64,000 nucleotides of DNA from an uncultured Eubacteriales bacterium (GCA_902801255.1 CADCHO010000001.1:51192-115191), one strand, 5' to 3'; shown: positions 42,148-51,557, numbered from the stretch's first letter. The notes: generated by a model from the letters alone, not told the origin. Numbers and translations are program-made.

Positions 42148-42936
42148 TTATATTGGCATTGCAAGTGCTGTTATGGCTGCGGCTGCAGCGATTACCGTCT
42201 CGCAGATCACGACAAAATATCCCGCCGTATCTCCGGTAATGCCGCCAAATTGTTTATAGCTCACATACCTGTACCATGCAAAGCTCAGAGCCGCGGCTGC
42301 AAGCATTATGTACTCCAAGGGCCACGTGAAATACACCATTGCCCAAACGGAGGCTGCGCCGATTACAGAAACAAGGATCAGATTGATCTTGCGGCCACCG
42401 GCAGCAGCTGTTGCTTCGTAATAAAGCATGCCTTCATTTTTCGCTGATTTGAATGTCAGTACGGAAAGTGCGCTCAGGCACCTTGAGAGCACGAATCCGG
42501 CAGCGATTCCCGGTATGAGTCCGTCAGCTGCATCTGATGCGATCACTATAATGAGTGAAGCAATGTAAATAAGCCCGCAAATGGCGAGTCTGATAACAGC
42601 GAAGGCACCTATGTGAGGATCTTTCAGAATGGCCAGTTTCTCTTCTCTGGACTTATAAGAGCTCAGTGCATCGGCTACATCCATGAAGCCGTCAACATGG
42701 AAACCGCCGGTAACTATGAGCGGGACAGCTGTAAGCAGGAGTGCTGCTGCAGTATCCGGCAGAGCAAATTGCTCCGCGCATCTGAACACGCCAAAGAATA
42801 CGAGGCCTATCACTGCTCCTACCAGAGGAAAAGCCGATATGCTGTATCGCATGTCCTCTTCTTTCCACTCGAAGCGCGGCATCGGTATTCTTGAGTATTG
42901 CGCGAATGCGACCGCTATAGCTCTCAGTAGTTTCAT
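42148..42936 (-). CDS. cobS: Adenosylcobinamide-GDP ribazoletransferase
   Basis: This membrane enzyme joins GDP-cobinamide and alpha-ribazole as the last assembly step. QYSRIPMP at the start, GGFHVDGFMDVADALSSYKSREEKLAILKDP (positions about 75-105; key residues DGxxDxxDA and D of KDP) and GGITGDTAGYFV near the end are hallmarks. It has six to seven hydrophobic segments in 262 residues. It is flanked by the CobT-CobU fusion and cobC. Confidence 0.95.
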   Translation of the reverse strand: MKLLRAIAVAFAQYSRIPMPRFEWKEEDMRYSISAFPLVGAVIGLVFFGVFRCAEQFALPDTAAALLLTAVPLIVTGGFHVDGFMDVADALSSYKSREEKLAILKDPHIGAFAVIRLAICGLIYIASLIIVIASDAADGLIPGIAAGFVLSRCLSALSVLTFKSAKNEGMLYYEATAAAGGRKINLILVSVIGAASVWAMVYFTWPLEYIMLAAAALSFAWYRYVSYKQFGGITGDTAGYFVVICETVIAAAAAITALAMPI

Positions 42937-42943
42937 CTTAGCT

Positions 42944-44533
42944 TCATATCCTTATGGTCTTATCAGCCAGTCCGCTGACCATTTCGTTAAACATGTCCAG
43001 CGTCTCTGCATAAAAGCGAGTCTCATCATCAAATGACTCTTCTATTTCAAAGTGGTTGCTGACTATAACAAGGTTCCCGGCCCGCTGCGCGATCCACTTT
43101 ATGTCTTCGTAGAGCCTGCCGAGCATTTCATCTCTCCCGGAACGTCTTTCAAACAGCTCGTTTGCAACGAGATTTGACAGACATTCAAGCAGTACTGTCA
43201 TATCGCCCAGTCTGCCTCCATTGCTCACGTTATAGTCATTCAGTGAGCTGCAGATATCGAAAGGAGCCTCAATCGTAACAAAGCCCTTTCCGTCCCTCAT
43301 CATGCGATGTCTCCTGACTCTCTCCTTACCCTCTTTTCCGTAAGGGATCATCGTCGCGATATATATTCTGTGGTCAGGATCCGACATCTCGGTCACGAGC
43401 TTCTCAGCCATGGCAGATTTGCCGCTGTTTGGTGTACCGATGATAAAGACAGTAGTACCGCCTGCAGACTCCGTGTCAAAGTCATGATACTGCTCGACCG
43501 TCGTATCTGCAAAGCTTAGTCCCTTTGAATAAAGAGCAAGCACTGTGTCAAGCACAGGCATAAGCATAACAGCTCCGGTACCCTCACCAAGTGCGAGCAT
43601 GCCGTCAATGACAGGCTCCAGACCAAGAATATCGAGTATGTACTTCATGCCGGGCTCTTTTCCCAGGTGGGAAGCTATCATGAAGTTTCTGGTTCCCGGC
43701 ACCAGCCTTTCGGCAATAAGAGCTGCTACCGCACTTATGAAGCCGTCTATGATCACGGGGATGTGATTCATCGCTCCTCCGATAAAAACTCCTGCGAGGC
43801 CCGCTATATCAAGTCCTCCGACACACGAAAGCATATGCATCGCGTACTCGGGACTTGTTCTTTCGACATCATCGGCAGGATCATATTTTTCAAGAGCAGC
43901 CCGGATCACCTGCGTCTTTTTTCTGAGTCCTTCGGTACTGAGACCCGCGCCTCTGCCGGTTACTGTATCAGCATCAAGCCCAAGAAGAGCCGCAGCAAGA
44001 GCCGAACTTGTCGTAGTATTGCCTATGCCCATCTCTCCGGTAGCCAGCAGCCTGTATCCCCCTGCACTGCAGTCACAGACTATATCGATGCCGGCCTCTA
44101 TTGCCTGCATGCACTCATCCTCAGTCATGGCAGGTTCATGTGCGAAATTTCTGGTGCCCTTCATCACTTTGCGGTCTGTGACACCCTTCGGGCTGCCTTC
44201 CATATTGATGCCGACATCAACAGGAATAGTATCTGCCCCGGCCTCTTTGGCCATTTGGCATACAGAACTTTCACCTCTTCCCATCCACTCGGCAACAGCT
44301 CGTGTCACCTCCTGTCCGGACTGGCTCACACCTTCAGCGACTATACCGTTATCAGCGCACATGATTATGACCGCACGCTTTCTTATATCTATTTCAGCCG
44401 AACCCTGTACCGCACCTATGCGCGCCGTGATCTCCTCAAATCTGCCGAGACTGTTAAGCGGTTTCGCGATACTATCCCATCTGGTCATGATCTCGTCATA
44501 TTTGTCTTTGTCGAAAGGTACTATATTAATCAA
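42944..44533 (-). CDS. cobT-cobU: Fusion of dimethylbenzimidazole phosphoribosyltransferase and adenosylcobinamide kinase/guanylyltransferase
   Basis: Residues 1-350 are CobT, which makes alpha-ribazole phosphate from nicotinate mononucleotide and a lower-ligand base. [31 protein letters not shown] and [11 protein letters not shown] (catalytic glutamate near 317) are present. Residues 358-529 are CobU, which phosphorylates and guanylylates adenosylcobinamide. Its P-loop is GTPNSGKS at 366-373, differing from the usual GGx[13 protein letters not shown] near 505 corresponds to the usual VTNEVG block but is altered. The fusion is contiguous and in frame. The deviant CobU half may have altered efficiency, or guanylyl transfer may be done elsewhere. 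Confidence 0.88.
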   Translation of the reverse strand: MINIVPFDKDKYDEIMTRWDSIAKPLNSLGRFEEITARIGAVQGSAEIDIRKRAVIIMCADNGIVAEGVSQSGQEVTRAVAEWMGRGESSVCQMAKEAGADTIPVDVGINMEGSPKGVTDRKVMKGTRNFAHEPAMTEDECMQAIEAGIDIVCDCSAGGYRLLATGEMGIGNTTTSSALAAALLGLDADTVTGRGAGLSTEGLRKKTQVIRAALEKYDPADDVERTSPEYAMHMLSCVGGLDIAGLAGVFIGGAMNHIPVIIDGFISAVAALIAERLVPGTRNFMIASHLGKEPGMKYILDILGLEPVIDGMLALGEGTGAVMLMPVLDTVLALYSKGLSFADTTVEQYHDFDTESAGGTTVFIIGTPNSGKSAMAEKLVTEMSDPDHRIYIATMIPYGKEGKERVRRHRMMRDGKGFVTIEAPFDICSSLNDYNVSNGGRLGDMTVLLECLSNLVANELFERRSGRDEMLGRLYEDIKWIAQRAGNLVIVSNHFEIEESFDDETRFYAETLDMFNEMVSGLADKTIRI

Positions 44534-46023
44534 AATGCTGCCTCCATTAGCATGGAGTAAATGCGATCCATATCGAGGTTTTCTCTCAGAATGGCCGCCA
44601 GCCTGTCGTATTCTTTCTCTTTAAAGTCCCTGTGCCCGGAAGCATCTCCGCCGCTGAGAACAACATCCTTCTTCTCTGCGAGAGCATTTACGACAGCGGC
44701 AGCTATTCCTTCCCTGTCAAAGACTCCGTGTATGTATGTTCCGTAAACATTTCCCTCACAGATGCCTGTATCATCCGATGTAAATTCCGATGAGCACTGT
44801 GCAATGCACCCATCAGGGAATGTCCTTCCCATATGAATCTCATAGCCTTCTATCTCAAGTCCGGAGAGAGATTCGAAAATACCTTCGACCTTTTCAAATC
44901 TTCCGCTGAACTGCTCCGTCCGCTTTTCTCCGGCAAGCACTGTAATGACCGGCAGAAGGCCAAGTCCGCTGACTTCTCCGCCTCCCTCTACACCTTCAGG
45001 ATCAGAGACTTCGACCCCAAGCATCTGGTAGCCTCCGCAGATACCGAACACAGGTATGCCTTCCTTTTTCAACCTGAGTATTTCTTTGTCAAATCCCTTT
45101 TCCCGCAGCCATGTAATGTCAGAGATAGTACTCTTTGATCCGGGCAGAACTACCATGTCGGCACCACTGAGTCCGGTCGGTTCCGATACATACCTTACCG
45201 ATACGTCAGGGAACTGTTCAAACACATCAAAGTCAGTGAAGTTTGAGATCTTAGGCAGCCTTACGACTGCTATATCCACCAGCCCCCTGCGATTTGCGGA
45301 GAGCCTGTCAGACAAAGAGTCCTCGTCCTCTACTTTTATATCCATATAAGGCACAGTGCCGACTACAGGCACTCCGCCCTTTTCCTCAAGCATCTCTATG
45401 CCGCTGTCAAGCAGCGATGCATCGCCTCTGAATTTATTGATTATCAGGCCTTTGACTCTTTTCTTTTCATTCTCTTCTAAGAGCATGAGTGTGCCGAGAA
45501 GCTGAGCGAACACTCCTCCTCTGTCGATATCCCCGACAAGCAGAACAGGAGCATCCACCATCTCGGCAAGTCCCATGTTGACTATGTCGTTCTCCTTGAG
45601 ATTTATCTCAGCCGGAGAGCCCGCTCCTTCGATCACGATTATATCGAAATGATCCTCGAGTTTTCGGAAAGCTTCTTTGATCACGGGGATAAGTTCTGTT
45701 TTGAATTTGAAGTAATCGCGGGCCTTCATGTTTCCGATCGATCTGCCGTTTATGATTACCTGCGAGCCCTGGTCATCCGTAGGCTTCAAAAGGATAGGAT
45801 TCATGCACACCAAAGGATCGGTCCCGGCAGCTTCAGCCTGCACCACCTGTGCGCGGCTCATCTCGAGGCCTTCTTTGGTTGCGAATGAGTTGAGCGCCAT
45901 GTTCTGGGATTTGAATGGTGCCACTCTGTATCCGTCCTGTTTGAATATGCGGCACAGTCCCGCGGCAAGAAGGCTCTTGCCTGCGTTTGACATCGTGCCC
46001 TGTACCATTATTACCTTAGCCAT
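44530..46023 (-). CDS. cobQ: Cobyric acid synthase
   Basis: CobQ (CbiP) amidates four side chains of adenosylcobyrinate diamide. [20 protein letters not shown] is the N-terminal P-loop; [31 protein letters not shown] and [11 protein letters not shown] (nucleophile cysteine) follow in the usual order over 497 residues. It overlaps the CobT-CobU gene by four bases and btuD by eight, so translation is tightly coupled. Confidence 0.96.
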   Translation of the reverse strand: MAKVIMVQGTMSNAGKSLLAAGLCRIFKQDGYRVAPFKSQNMALNSFATKEGLEMSRAQVVQAEAAGTDPLVCMNPILLKPTDDQGSQVIINGRSIGNMKARDYFKFKTELIPVIKEAFRKLEDHFDIIVIEGAGSPAEINLKENDIVNMGLAEMVDAPVLLVGDIDRGGVFAQLLGTLMLLEENEKKRVKGLIINKFRGDASLLDSGIEMLEEKGGVPVVGTVPYMDIKVEDEDSLSDRLSANRRGLVDIAVVRLPKISNFTDFDVFEQFPDVSVRYVSEPTGLSGADMVVLPGSKSTISDITWLREKGFDKEILRLKKEGIPVFGICGGYQMLGVEVSDPEGVEGGGEVSGLGLLPVITVLAGEKRTEQFSGRFEKVEGIFESLSGLEIEGYEIHMGRTFPDGCIAQCSSEFTSDDTGICEGNVYGTYIHGVFDREGIAAAVVNALAEKKDVVLSGGDASGHRDFKEKEYDRLAAILRENLDMDRIYSMLMEAAF

Positions 46024-46810
46024 TTTTCTCTATGCTCTTAACAAATCCTGAATATACTTCCCTGAGTCTTCCGTCCCCCAGACTGTAAAGTCTGCTGATA
46101 AGATCGTCGGTAAAGACCTCTTCAGGGCTCCCGACCTTCTCCACTTTGCCCTCTGCTGATATGCAGATCACCTTGTCTGCTATCAGATGAGCAAGCTCGA
46201 GTTCGTGCATCGACATTATGACGCCTATCTCTTTCCCCTGTGTAAGGTTTCTCAGAAGATCGAGGAACTCCAGCTTGTGCCTGATGTCCAGATAAGAAGT
46301 CGGCTCATCAAGTATCATTATCTCAGGTTCCTGGCATATTGCTCTCGCAAGCAGCACTCTCTGCCTCTGTCCGTCACTTATCTGATCATAACTCCTGTCA
46401 GCCAGCTCTGTTACATGCACCAGTTCCATTGTATCCCGGACGATCTTTTTATCATTTTCCGATAGGATACCGAGTCTTCCTGTATACGGATACCTGCCGA
46501 GCGATATCACCTCTTCGCAGGTCATCTTTTCTGCAGGATTTCTCTCCGTGAGCATCACCGCCTGCTTCTTCGCAATGTCTGTCAAAGTGTACGACGAGCG
46601 CTCCGCATCGCCTATGTATATAGTTCCGGCTACCGGCTCGAGCTGCCCTGCTATCGTCTTGAGAACAGTCGATTTGCCCGCGCCATTTGGTCCTATCAGT
46701 GTCACGATCTCTCCCGGCTGCACGACTATCTCTGCACCGGCGACTATAACCTTATGCCCATACCCCGAATCGAGGTGTTCCGTTCTGATAACAGATCTCA
46801 TGCGCGTCAC
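46016..46810 (-). CDS. btuD: Cobalamin/siderophore-type ABC importer ATP-binding protein
   Basis: The 264-residue FecE/BtuD-type ATPase has Walker [11 protein letters not shown], signature [14 protein letters not shown] and Walker [16 protein letters not shown]. With the permease and binding protein directly upstream, it forms a type II importer. Because the set lies under a cobalamin riboswitch within the B12 operon, a corrinoid is the likely cargo; cobalt chelates or haem remain possible. The symbol is by context. Confidence 0.87.
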   Translation of the reverse strand: MTRMRSVIRTEHLDSGYGHKVIVAGAEIVVQPGEIVTLIGPNGAGKSTVLKTIAGQLEPVAGTIYIGDAERSSYTLTDIAKKQAVMLTERNPAEKMTCEEVISLGRYPYTGRLGILSENDKKIVRDTMELVHVTELADRSYDQISDGQRQRVLLARAICQEPEIMILDEPTSYLDIRHKLEFLDLLRNLTQGKEIGVIMSMHELELAHLIADKVICISAEGKVEKVGSPEEVFTDDLISRLYSLGDGRLREVYSGFVKSIEKNG

Positions 46811-47811
46811 CTCTTCTTTCTTCCGATAAGCATTGCGATCACCACAGGAGCTCCGAATACGGCTGTCATGGAGCTTATGCTCATCTCAGTCGGTGCGAAA
46901 AGACTCCTTGCGAGCAGGTCGCAGAAGAGACAGAACACCGAACCGCCCAGAAAACACTGTGGTATCATGACCACCGGCTTTGAGGTGTCGGTGATAGATC
47001 TAATTATGTGCGGTACTGCTATCCCCACGAACGAAATCGGTCCTGCGAAGGCCGTTACTGTCGCAGACAGAATACTCGAGAGCGTTATCAGGCCTATCCT
47101 GAACGAGCGGATGTTTACCCCTACGCTGACTGCGTACTGCTCACCCATCTGGAAGGCATTCATCGGCTTTGACAGCAGGAACGAGACGATCACGGATATG
47201 AGCACAACCAGGGTGATCACCTTTATATTGTCCCAGCTGACAGCCGAAAAGCTTCCCATCGACCAGTTATGTAGATTTACTATATTGGAATCATCGGCAA
47301 ACGTGATGAGAAATTCCGTGACTGCCGAGCATATGTATCCGACCATTACACCGCAGACTATCAGGACCGCCATGCTCCTCACCTTGCCTGATATCAGCAG
47401 AATGACTCCTGTTACTGCCAGAGATCCTGCAAAGGCTGCGAGTATCATCACAATTGAGTGCACCATCAGTCCATGTGTGAGCGCGAACACCATTGCACAT
47501 GCCACGACAAGTTTGGCACCGGATGAAATACCGAGAATATACGGTCCTGCTATCGGGTTTGCAAAGAAGGTCTGCAGCAGGAATCCGGATACAGAAAGAG
47601 CTCCTCCGAGAAGAGCCGCAGCAAGGATCCTCGGCATGCGTATATCCCACACGATCTTTCCGTATTTGGATACCGTGTCATGTGAAAAGAGGATCTTTAA
47701 AGCGTCTCCCATCGTCATCGAGGAGCTGCCTATCAGTATATTCAGTAATATCAGTACAAGGAGCAGTACTCCCAGCAAAGCGTAACACGCTTTTATTCTG
47801 TTGCTTTTCAT
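46807..47811 (-). CDS. btuC: Cobalamin/siderophore-type ABC importer permease
   Basis: The 334-residue FecCD/BtuC-family permease has about nine to ten hydrophobic segments. MPRILAAALLGGALSVSGFLLQ and NPIAGPYILGISSGA near residues 60-100 and GPISFVGIAVPHIIR near 235 are the family hallmarks. It overlaps btuD by four bases. The assignment to corrinoid rather than iron-siderophore uptake is from the riboswitch and neighbours. Confidence 0.88.
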   Translation of the reverse strand: MKSNRIKACYALLGVLLLVLILLNILIGSSSMTMGDALKILFSHDTVSKYGKIVWDIRMPRILAAALLGGALSVSGFLLQTFFANPIAGPYILGISSGAKLVVACAMVFALTHGLMVHSIVMILAAFAGSLAVTGVILLISGKVRSMAVLIVCGVMVGYICSAVTEFLITFADDSNIVNLHNWSMGSFSAVSWDNIKVITLVVLISVIVSFLLSKPMNAFQMGEQYAVSVGVNIRSFRIGLITLSSILSATVTAFAGPISFVGIAVPHIIRSITDTSKPVVMIPQCFLGGSVFCLFCDLLARSLFAPTEMSISSMTAVFGAPVVIAMLIGRKKR

Positions 47812-47826
47812 GCGTTTACCCGCTGT

Positions 47827-48990
47827 TTAATCCAGCTTATGGAAATACTCCATACCACTGTCATCAACGGCTCCTGCGAATATCCTGTTCATCTCGACTA
47901 TCATATCCGCTGCACCTGTGGTCCTCTGGAATGTGCTGGCATCTGTGCACCACACATTTCCGCTCTTCACCGCTGCAAAATCTTCGAATTCATCTGAAAG
48001 AGCCGTCAGGTCATTGATACCATCGAGCCCTCCTTCTATGGTGCTGTTATAAATGAGTATATCAGCATCCACAGCTTTATCATAGAACGCTTCCATCTGC
48101 ATGTTCATAGTTGAAAGCGCATTGTCTTCTTCACTTGTGATGCCGTCAAGAGCGTATGTCCCGCCGGCTGTTTCTATCATCTTTGTTACATAGTCTCCCG
48201 GTTTTCTTACGACTACAGAGCCGTTTGAGTTGACTGAGAAGAATGCTACTGAAGGTGCCTCCTTCACAGCATCCGTGTCCACAGCTTCTATCTTTGCAAC
48301 AGCCTCGTCAAAGAATGCCTGAGCCTCATCGCTCTTTCCGAAAAGAAGTCCATACAGCTTTATCCACTCCAGTCTTCCCAGAGGATCAGACTCATAGCTT
48401 GATCTCTCCACAAGTACAGGGATACCGAGTTCTTCGATCGCTTCTTTGACCTGAGGGCTGTGATATATCATCGTGGACTCGATTGCCAGATCCACATCAC
48501 CCTCGAGAAGGGCTTCATAGTCCGGTGCGCGATACTTTCCGATGTAGCGGATCGTGTCATTTTCTACAAGCTTTTTTATCTTATCGATGCCCCAGTCGCT
48601 TGCCTGAGTGCTCGTCATAATCACTGCGTCAAGTCCACCCATTGCGTCAATAAGGTCCATAGCAGACGATGCGGCGTTATATACAGCATGTACCGGCGAT
48701 GTAATAACAGTCATTCCGCTGACTTCATCTTCCGGCAGCCATTCCGGCAAAGTCTCTGCATTTTCCGTGACGAGATATCTGAGACCATCTTCTACCGTAA
48801 TCACCGAAATGCCGTCCTCATAATGATCTACATGGAACTGGTCAGCATACCTGAGCTCCATTGAGCCCGTGAGATGCTCATCCCATACGCCGGTTCCGGT
48901 CTCTCCGTCTGTACCGCTGCCTCCGCAGCCGGCAAGAACAAGCGCAAGGAGCAGAGTTATTATCGTTGTTAAAAACTTTTTTGTTTTCAT
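47827..48990 (-). CDS. btuF: Corrinoid-type ABC importer substrate-binding lipoprotein
   Basis: The 387-residue class III binding protein has a lipoprotein signal (LVLAGCGG, lipid cysteine at residue 22) and two helical-backbone-linked lobes. Motifs include VITSPVHAVYNAASSAMDLI and LAIESTMIYHSPQVKEAIEELGIPV. It is longer than Escherichia coli BtuF and closer to the clostridial iron/cobalamin-type binders. I chose the ATG at 48990 because the signal peptide begins there; there is no good ribosome binding site, and a 17-base-pair hairpin ends 14 bases upstream. It precedes btuC and btuD. Confidence 0.85.
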   Translation of the reverse strand: MKTKKFLTTIITLLLALVLAGCGGSGTDGETGTGVWDEHLTGSMELRYADQFHVDHYEDGISVITVEDGLRYLVTENAETLPEWLPEDEVSGMTVITSPVHAVYNAASSAMDLIDAMGGLDAVIMTSTQASDWGIDKIKKLVENDTIRYIGKYRAPDYEALLEGDVDLAIESTMIYHSPQVKEAIEELGIPVLVERSSYESDPLGRLEWIKLYGLLFGKSDEAQAFFDEAVAKIEAVDTDAVKEAPSVAFFSVNSNGSVVVRKPGDYVTKMIETAGGTYALDGITSEEDNALSTMNMQMEAFYDKAVDADILIYNSTIEGGLDGINDLTALSDEFEDFAAVKSGNVWCTDASTFQRTTGAADMIVEMNRIFAGAVDDSGMEYFHKLD

Positions 48991-49003
48991 AAATGGTATA
49001 AGC

Positions 49004-49046
49004 GAATGCAGGGATACTGCTTTTATGCAGCAGTATCCCTGCATTC
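49004..49046 (-). other. Perfect 17-base-pair hairpin between the surface lipoprotein and btuF genes
   Basis: The arms GAATGCAGGGATACTGC and GCAGTATCCCTGCATTC enclose a 9-base loop. It begins 11 bases after the stop of the lipoprotein gene. The minus strand has no T run behind it, so it is not a standard terminator. It may stabilise the upstream message or control translation of btuF, which lacks a clear ribosome binding site. Confidence 0.75.
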
Positions 49047-49056
49047 TTTGCAATTA

Positions 49057-49896
49057 TTACTTTAATGACGCCGGATCGAACTTAAGCGTATATTCGATCT
49101 CATGAGGCTCGCTCATCGCAGTAGTATCTGCGATCACTTCCAGCGGACTGTCAAAAGATGCGACCGGGATCTCGAAAACCGAATTGCCTTCGGTGTTCAC
49201 CGGCTCATATCTTTGGCCGTTCACTATCATGTAATCATAATACGGGCTGCTCCAGGTGATGACTGCTGTTATCTCATCTCCGTTTTTACGTATCACTGCA
49301 GGGCTTTCTACCGAAGCTCTGCCCGTACCGCCTTCGAGAGCGACCTCAATAGTGTGCTCTCCATCTGTAAAATCAGATGAAGCAGCATTGTCAGCTGCAT
49401 TACCATTGATGACCGCCTGAATATCGTCACCCTCTACAGGATCAGACACGACTACCTTGTGGTCATACCAGTTGCCATGAGTACCGATAAGAGCTACGTC
49501 GAACTCCTCGTCAAGTGAAGGTACCGGAATATCAAAACCGTACACTTCATCCTCATAACCATCGCTGTAAACAACTATGTCGGTGGTAGGCTCTAGAAGC
49601 TCGGCGCCTTCTTTTTTAGCATCTTCGGCTAATCCCGGATAAAGATTGACTATCTTCTTCGACTGGAGGCTGACATGAATAGTCATTTTACCGTCCTTTA
49701 CTGACAATATGCCTTTGTCCTGATTTGCCTCATTGACGTGGAACATTGAATTGTCCGTCGTAAATGTTGCAACATAGGTACCGTCAGCTATACCGCTATC
49801 AGCAGTCTTCTCTGTACCGCTGCAGCCTGCCATGATGAGCATGGCTGCAGCCAGTACAGCACATATTAGTATTCTATATAATTTAATATTTTTCAT
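49057..49896 (-). CDS. Surface lipoprotein with two related domains, in cobalamin uptake cluster
   Basis: The 279-residue product has a lipoprotein signal (LIMAGCSG, cysteine at residue 25) and two domains that share a pattern. The first begins DGTYVATFTTDNSMFHV and contains ILSVKDGKMTIHVSL. The second begins DGEHTIEVALEGGTGRASVE and contains VIRKNGDEITAVITWSSPYYDYMIV. The first also resembles the exposed domain of the protein at 23763-24473. I do not have a firm family name; such domains accompany metal or tetrapyrrole importers in Clostridia (from memory). It lies between the exported CbiK and btuF, so it is likely a surface receptor passing a corrinoid, cobalt or tetrapyrrole to the ABC importer. 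The start follows the signal peptide. Confidence 0.7.
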   Translation of the reverse strand: MKNIKLYRILICAVLAAAMLIMAGCSGTEKTADSGIADGTYVATFTTDNSMFHVNEANQDKGILSVKDGKMTIHVSLQSKKIVNLYPGLAEDAKKEGAELLEPTTDIVVYSDGYEDEVYGFDIPVPSLDEEFDVALIGTHGNWYDHKVVVSDPVEGDDIQAVINGNAADNAASSDFTDGEHTIEVALEGGTGRASVESPAVIRKNGDEITAVITWSSPYYDYMIVNGQRYEPVNTEGNSVFEIPVASFDSPLEVIADTTAMSEPHEIEYTLKFDPASLK

Positions 49897-49903
49897 CCGG
49901 TTC

Positions 49904-51133
49904 TTACTGAGCCATTGCCTCAGCAGTGTGAGCAGCGTAGAGCTTCTGTACGTCCTCGATTCTTCCGAGGCCTGCAATCTGGCAGCTTACATTGTCAGCA
50001 CCGAGACCTGCACCTGTATCAACAGCTTCATCAGCGCCCTCAACCTCAAACTCGCCGCCATTGACAAATCCATAGTACCATGATCCTTCTTCATCACCTG
50101 CCATATCGTTATTGGCATGGTCACCTGCAACTACCATCAGAGGTCTGAGGATGACCTTTGTATATCCGGCATCTTCAAGGGCCTTCTTTACTGCAGGGAA
50201 TGCTGTGTCTTCAGGCTTGCCTTCTACTGTACCAACGAATACGTTGGCATATCCAAGCTGTTTCATCTGCTCCTGCATCTGGTCATAAGTGACGGCAGCC
50301 TGATGTGAAGTACCATGTCCCAGGAATACAAACGCAGTACCATCTGCAGCTGCTGCGTCGAGTGAATCAAATCCGGACTCTGAAACAGCCTGTGCAACTA
50401 CAGCCTCAGCTACTGCTTCCTTGTCTGCGTTGACCACAGTTGCGTCTTCGCCTACAGTTCCGAGAAGTGGTTCAGCAACCTTGACTGTCTCGAATTTGTC
50501 CTTATAGTTTTCAAGAGCTTCAATCAGCTCATCATATTCTGCACCATGCATCAGATGGGTCGGCTGGACTACAAGATTCTTTACTCCGTTGTCTGCTGCT
50601 CTCTGAAGAGCCTGATCAACATTGTCGATCTTCTCGCCGTCACGGGCATATACATGATTGATGATGATCTGAGCTGTAAATGCTCTTCTAACTGACCAGT
50701 CAGGATTTGCTTCCTGAAGCGCCTTCTCTATACCGCCGATATCCTCCGCACGGCTGTCATTGAAGGATGTTCCGAAGCTTACCACGAGAAGCTCGTTCTC
50801 ACCGATATCATCCTGGTTTAGAGGATCATCCTTGGAAGCATCACCAGTATCTCTTCCGAAGTAGTCAGGGCTTGCCTCTTCGCCCTCTACCTGCTCCTTC
50901 TGTTCATCTGTAAGAGCATCCCATGCAGCTTTTGCAGCCTCGCACTGAGCATAAGTCTCATCTGTGTACTCCTGAACATAGATTGCGTCGATCAAAGCAG
51001 CGCACTCTGCAACCGGATCTGAAGCAGCCTCTTCTTCAGGTGCCGCGCCCTCATTGCTTCCGCAGCCTGCCAGAAGCGAGAACGAGAAAATCATAGCCAG
51101 TCCCAGCATCAAAACCAATAACTTTTTCCTCAT
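49904..51133 (-). CDS. cbiK: Exported lipoprotein form of sirohydrochlorin cobaltochelatase
   Basis: The 409-residue protein starts with a lipoprotein signal (SLLAGCGS, cysteine 24). A helical segment rich in alanine and glutamate follows (about residues 38-90). A complete CbiK domain begins at about 112: NELLVVSFGTSF, VVQPTHLMHGAEYDEL, VFLGHGTSHQAA and VVAGDHANNDMAGDE, which holds metal-binding histidines. CbiK inserts cobalt into sirohydrochlorin without ATP. Export is seen in the periplasmic CbiK of Desulfovibrio, where a transport or haem-related role has been proposed. GGAG before the ATG at 51133 supports this start. It is the first gene behind the cobalamin riboswitch and precedes the surface lipoprotein and BtuFCD. 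Confidence 0.88.
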   Translation of the reverse strand: MRKKLLVLMLGLAMIFSFSLLAGCGSNEGAAPEEEAASDPVAECAALIDAIYVQEYTDETYAQCEAAKAAWDALTDEQKEQVEGEEASPDYFGRDTGDASKDDPLNQDDIGENELLVVSFGTSFNDSRAEDIGGIEKALQEANPDWSVRRAFTAQIIINHVYARDGEKIDNVDQALQRAADNGVKNLVVQPTHLMHGAEYDELIEALENYKDKFETVKVAEPLLGTVGEDATVVNADKEAVAEAVVAQAVSESGFDSLDAAAADGTAFVFLGHGTSHQAAVTYDQMQEQMKQLGYANVFVGTVEGKPEDTAFPAVKKALEDAGYTKVILRPLMVVAGDHANNDMAGDEEGSWYYGFVNGGEFEVEGADEAVDTGAGLGADNVSCQIAGLGRIEDVQKLYAAHTAEAMAQ

Positions 51134-51291
51134 GTCGATATTCTCCTTTTCAACTATGAATCTTCCGGGCTTCTTCATTAAAAAAGCCTCTTTTCACTCA
51201 CTGTAAAAAAGGCGACAGAAACAGGGAGCATTGCTCCTTCCATACTGTACGACCAATTCCACGTGATCGGGAAACCGTCTGCACCGCCCAT

Positions 51292-51527
51292 GGCACTGCC
51301 GGCTGCATGCTGACTGTCTCCTGTACTTAAGTAACGGCAGGTCTCCTGGCTGAAGAACATATCATATCGGTCCGCCTTCCCGGGTCATGAACAACTCCCA
51401 GTGACATAATGGACCGACACGCTCTATCACAGTGACGGGATCGCGCAGGATTCTCACCTGCTTCCCTATTATCCCCGCCTGAAAACGGGGCACCGGCACT
51501 TCATATTTTGCAGTTATTTTGCAGTGC
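51292..51527 (-). ncRNA. Cobalamin riboswitch
   Basis: Read on the minus strand, the core GGGAAGCAGGTGAGAATCCT followed by GCGCGATCCCGTCACTGT (about 51428-51466) is the conserved centre of the cobalamin aptamer. The B12 box GCCAGGAGACCTGCCGT lies at 51334-51350. The 5' strand GCACTGC near 51521-51527 can pair with GCAGTGC near 51293-51299 as the closing helix. The expression platform lies in the 160 bases before the cbiK start. It includes GGAGCAATGCTCC and a CGCCTTTTTT run, suggesting transcription attenuation, but the exact mutually exclusive stems were not resolved. It should switch the long B12 operon off when cobalamin is abundant. Confidence 0.93.
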
Positions 51528-51528
51528 T

Positions 51529-51557
51529 AAAATATTGTAACACCGTTATGATATCAA
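51529..51557 (-). promoter_or_regulatory. Promoter of the riboswitch-controlled cobalamin operon
   Basis: On the minus strand, TTGATA (51552-51557) and TATTTT (51529-51534) are 17 bases apart. Transcription would start close to 51522, at the 5' edge of the aptamer. TACAAT overlaps the spacer as an alternative -10. Confidence 0.5.

Noticed and set aside
51178-51360. A 60-codon minus-strand frame behind the riboswitch
   Set aside because: It overlaps the B12 box and expression platform and has no ribosome binding site; the sequence is explained by the riboswitch.
51433-51500. SAM or T-box regulatory RNA ahead of the methionine-related genes
   Set aside because: The conserved bases are those of the cobalamin aptamer, and I saw no T-box or SAM riboswitch core anywhere in the window.
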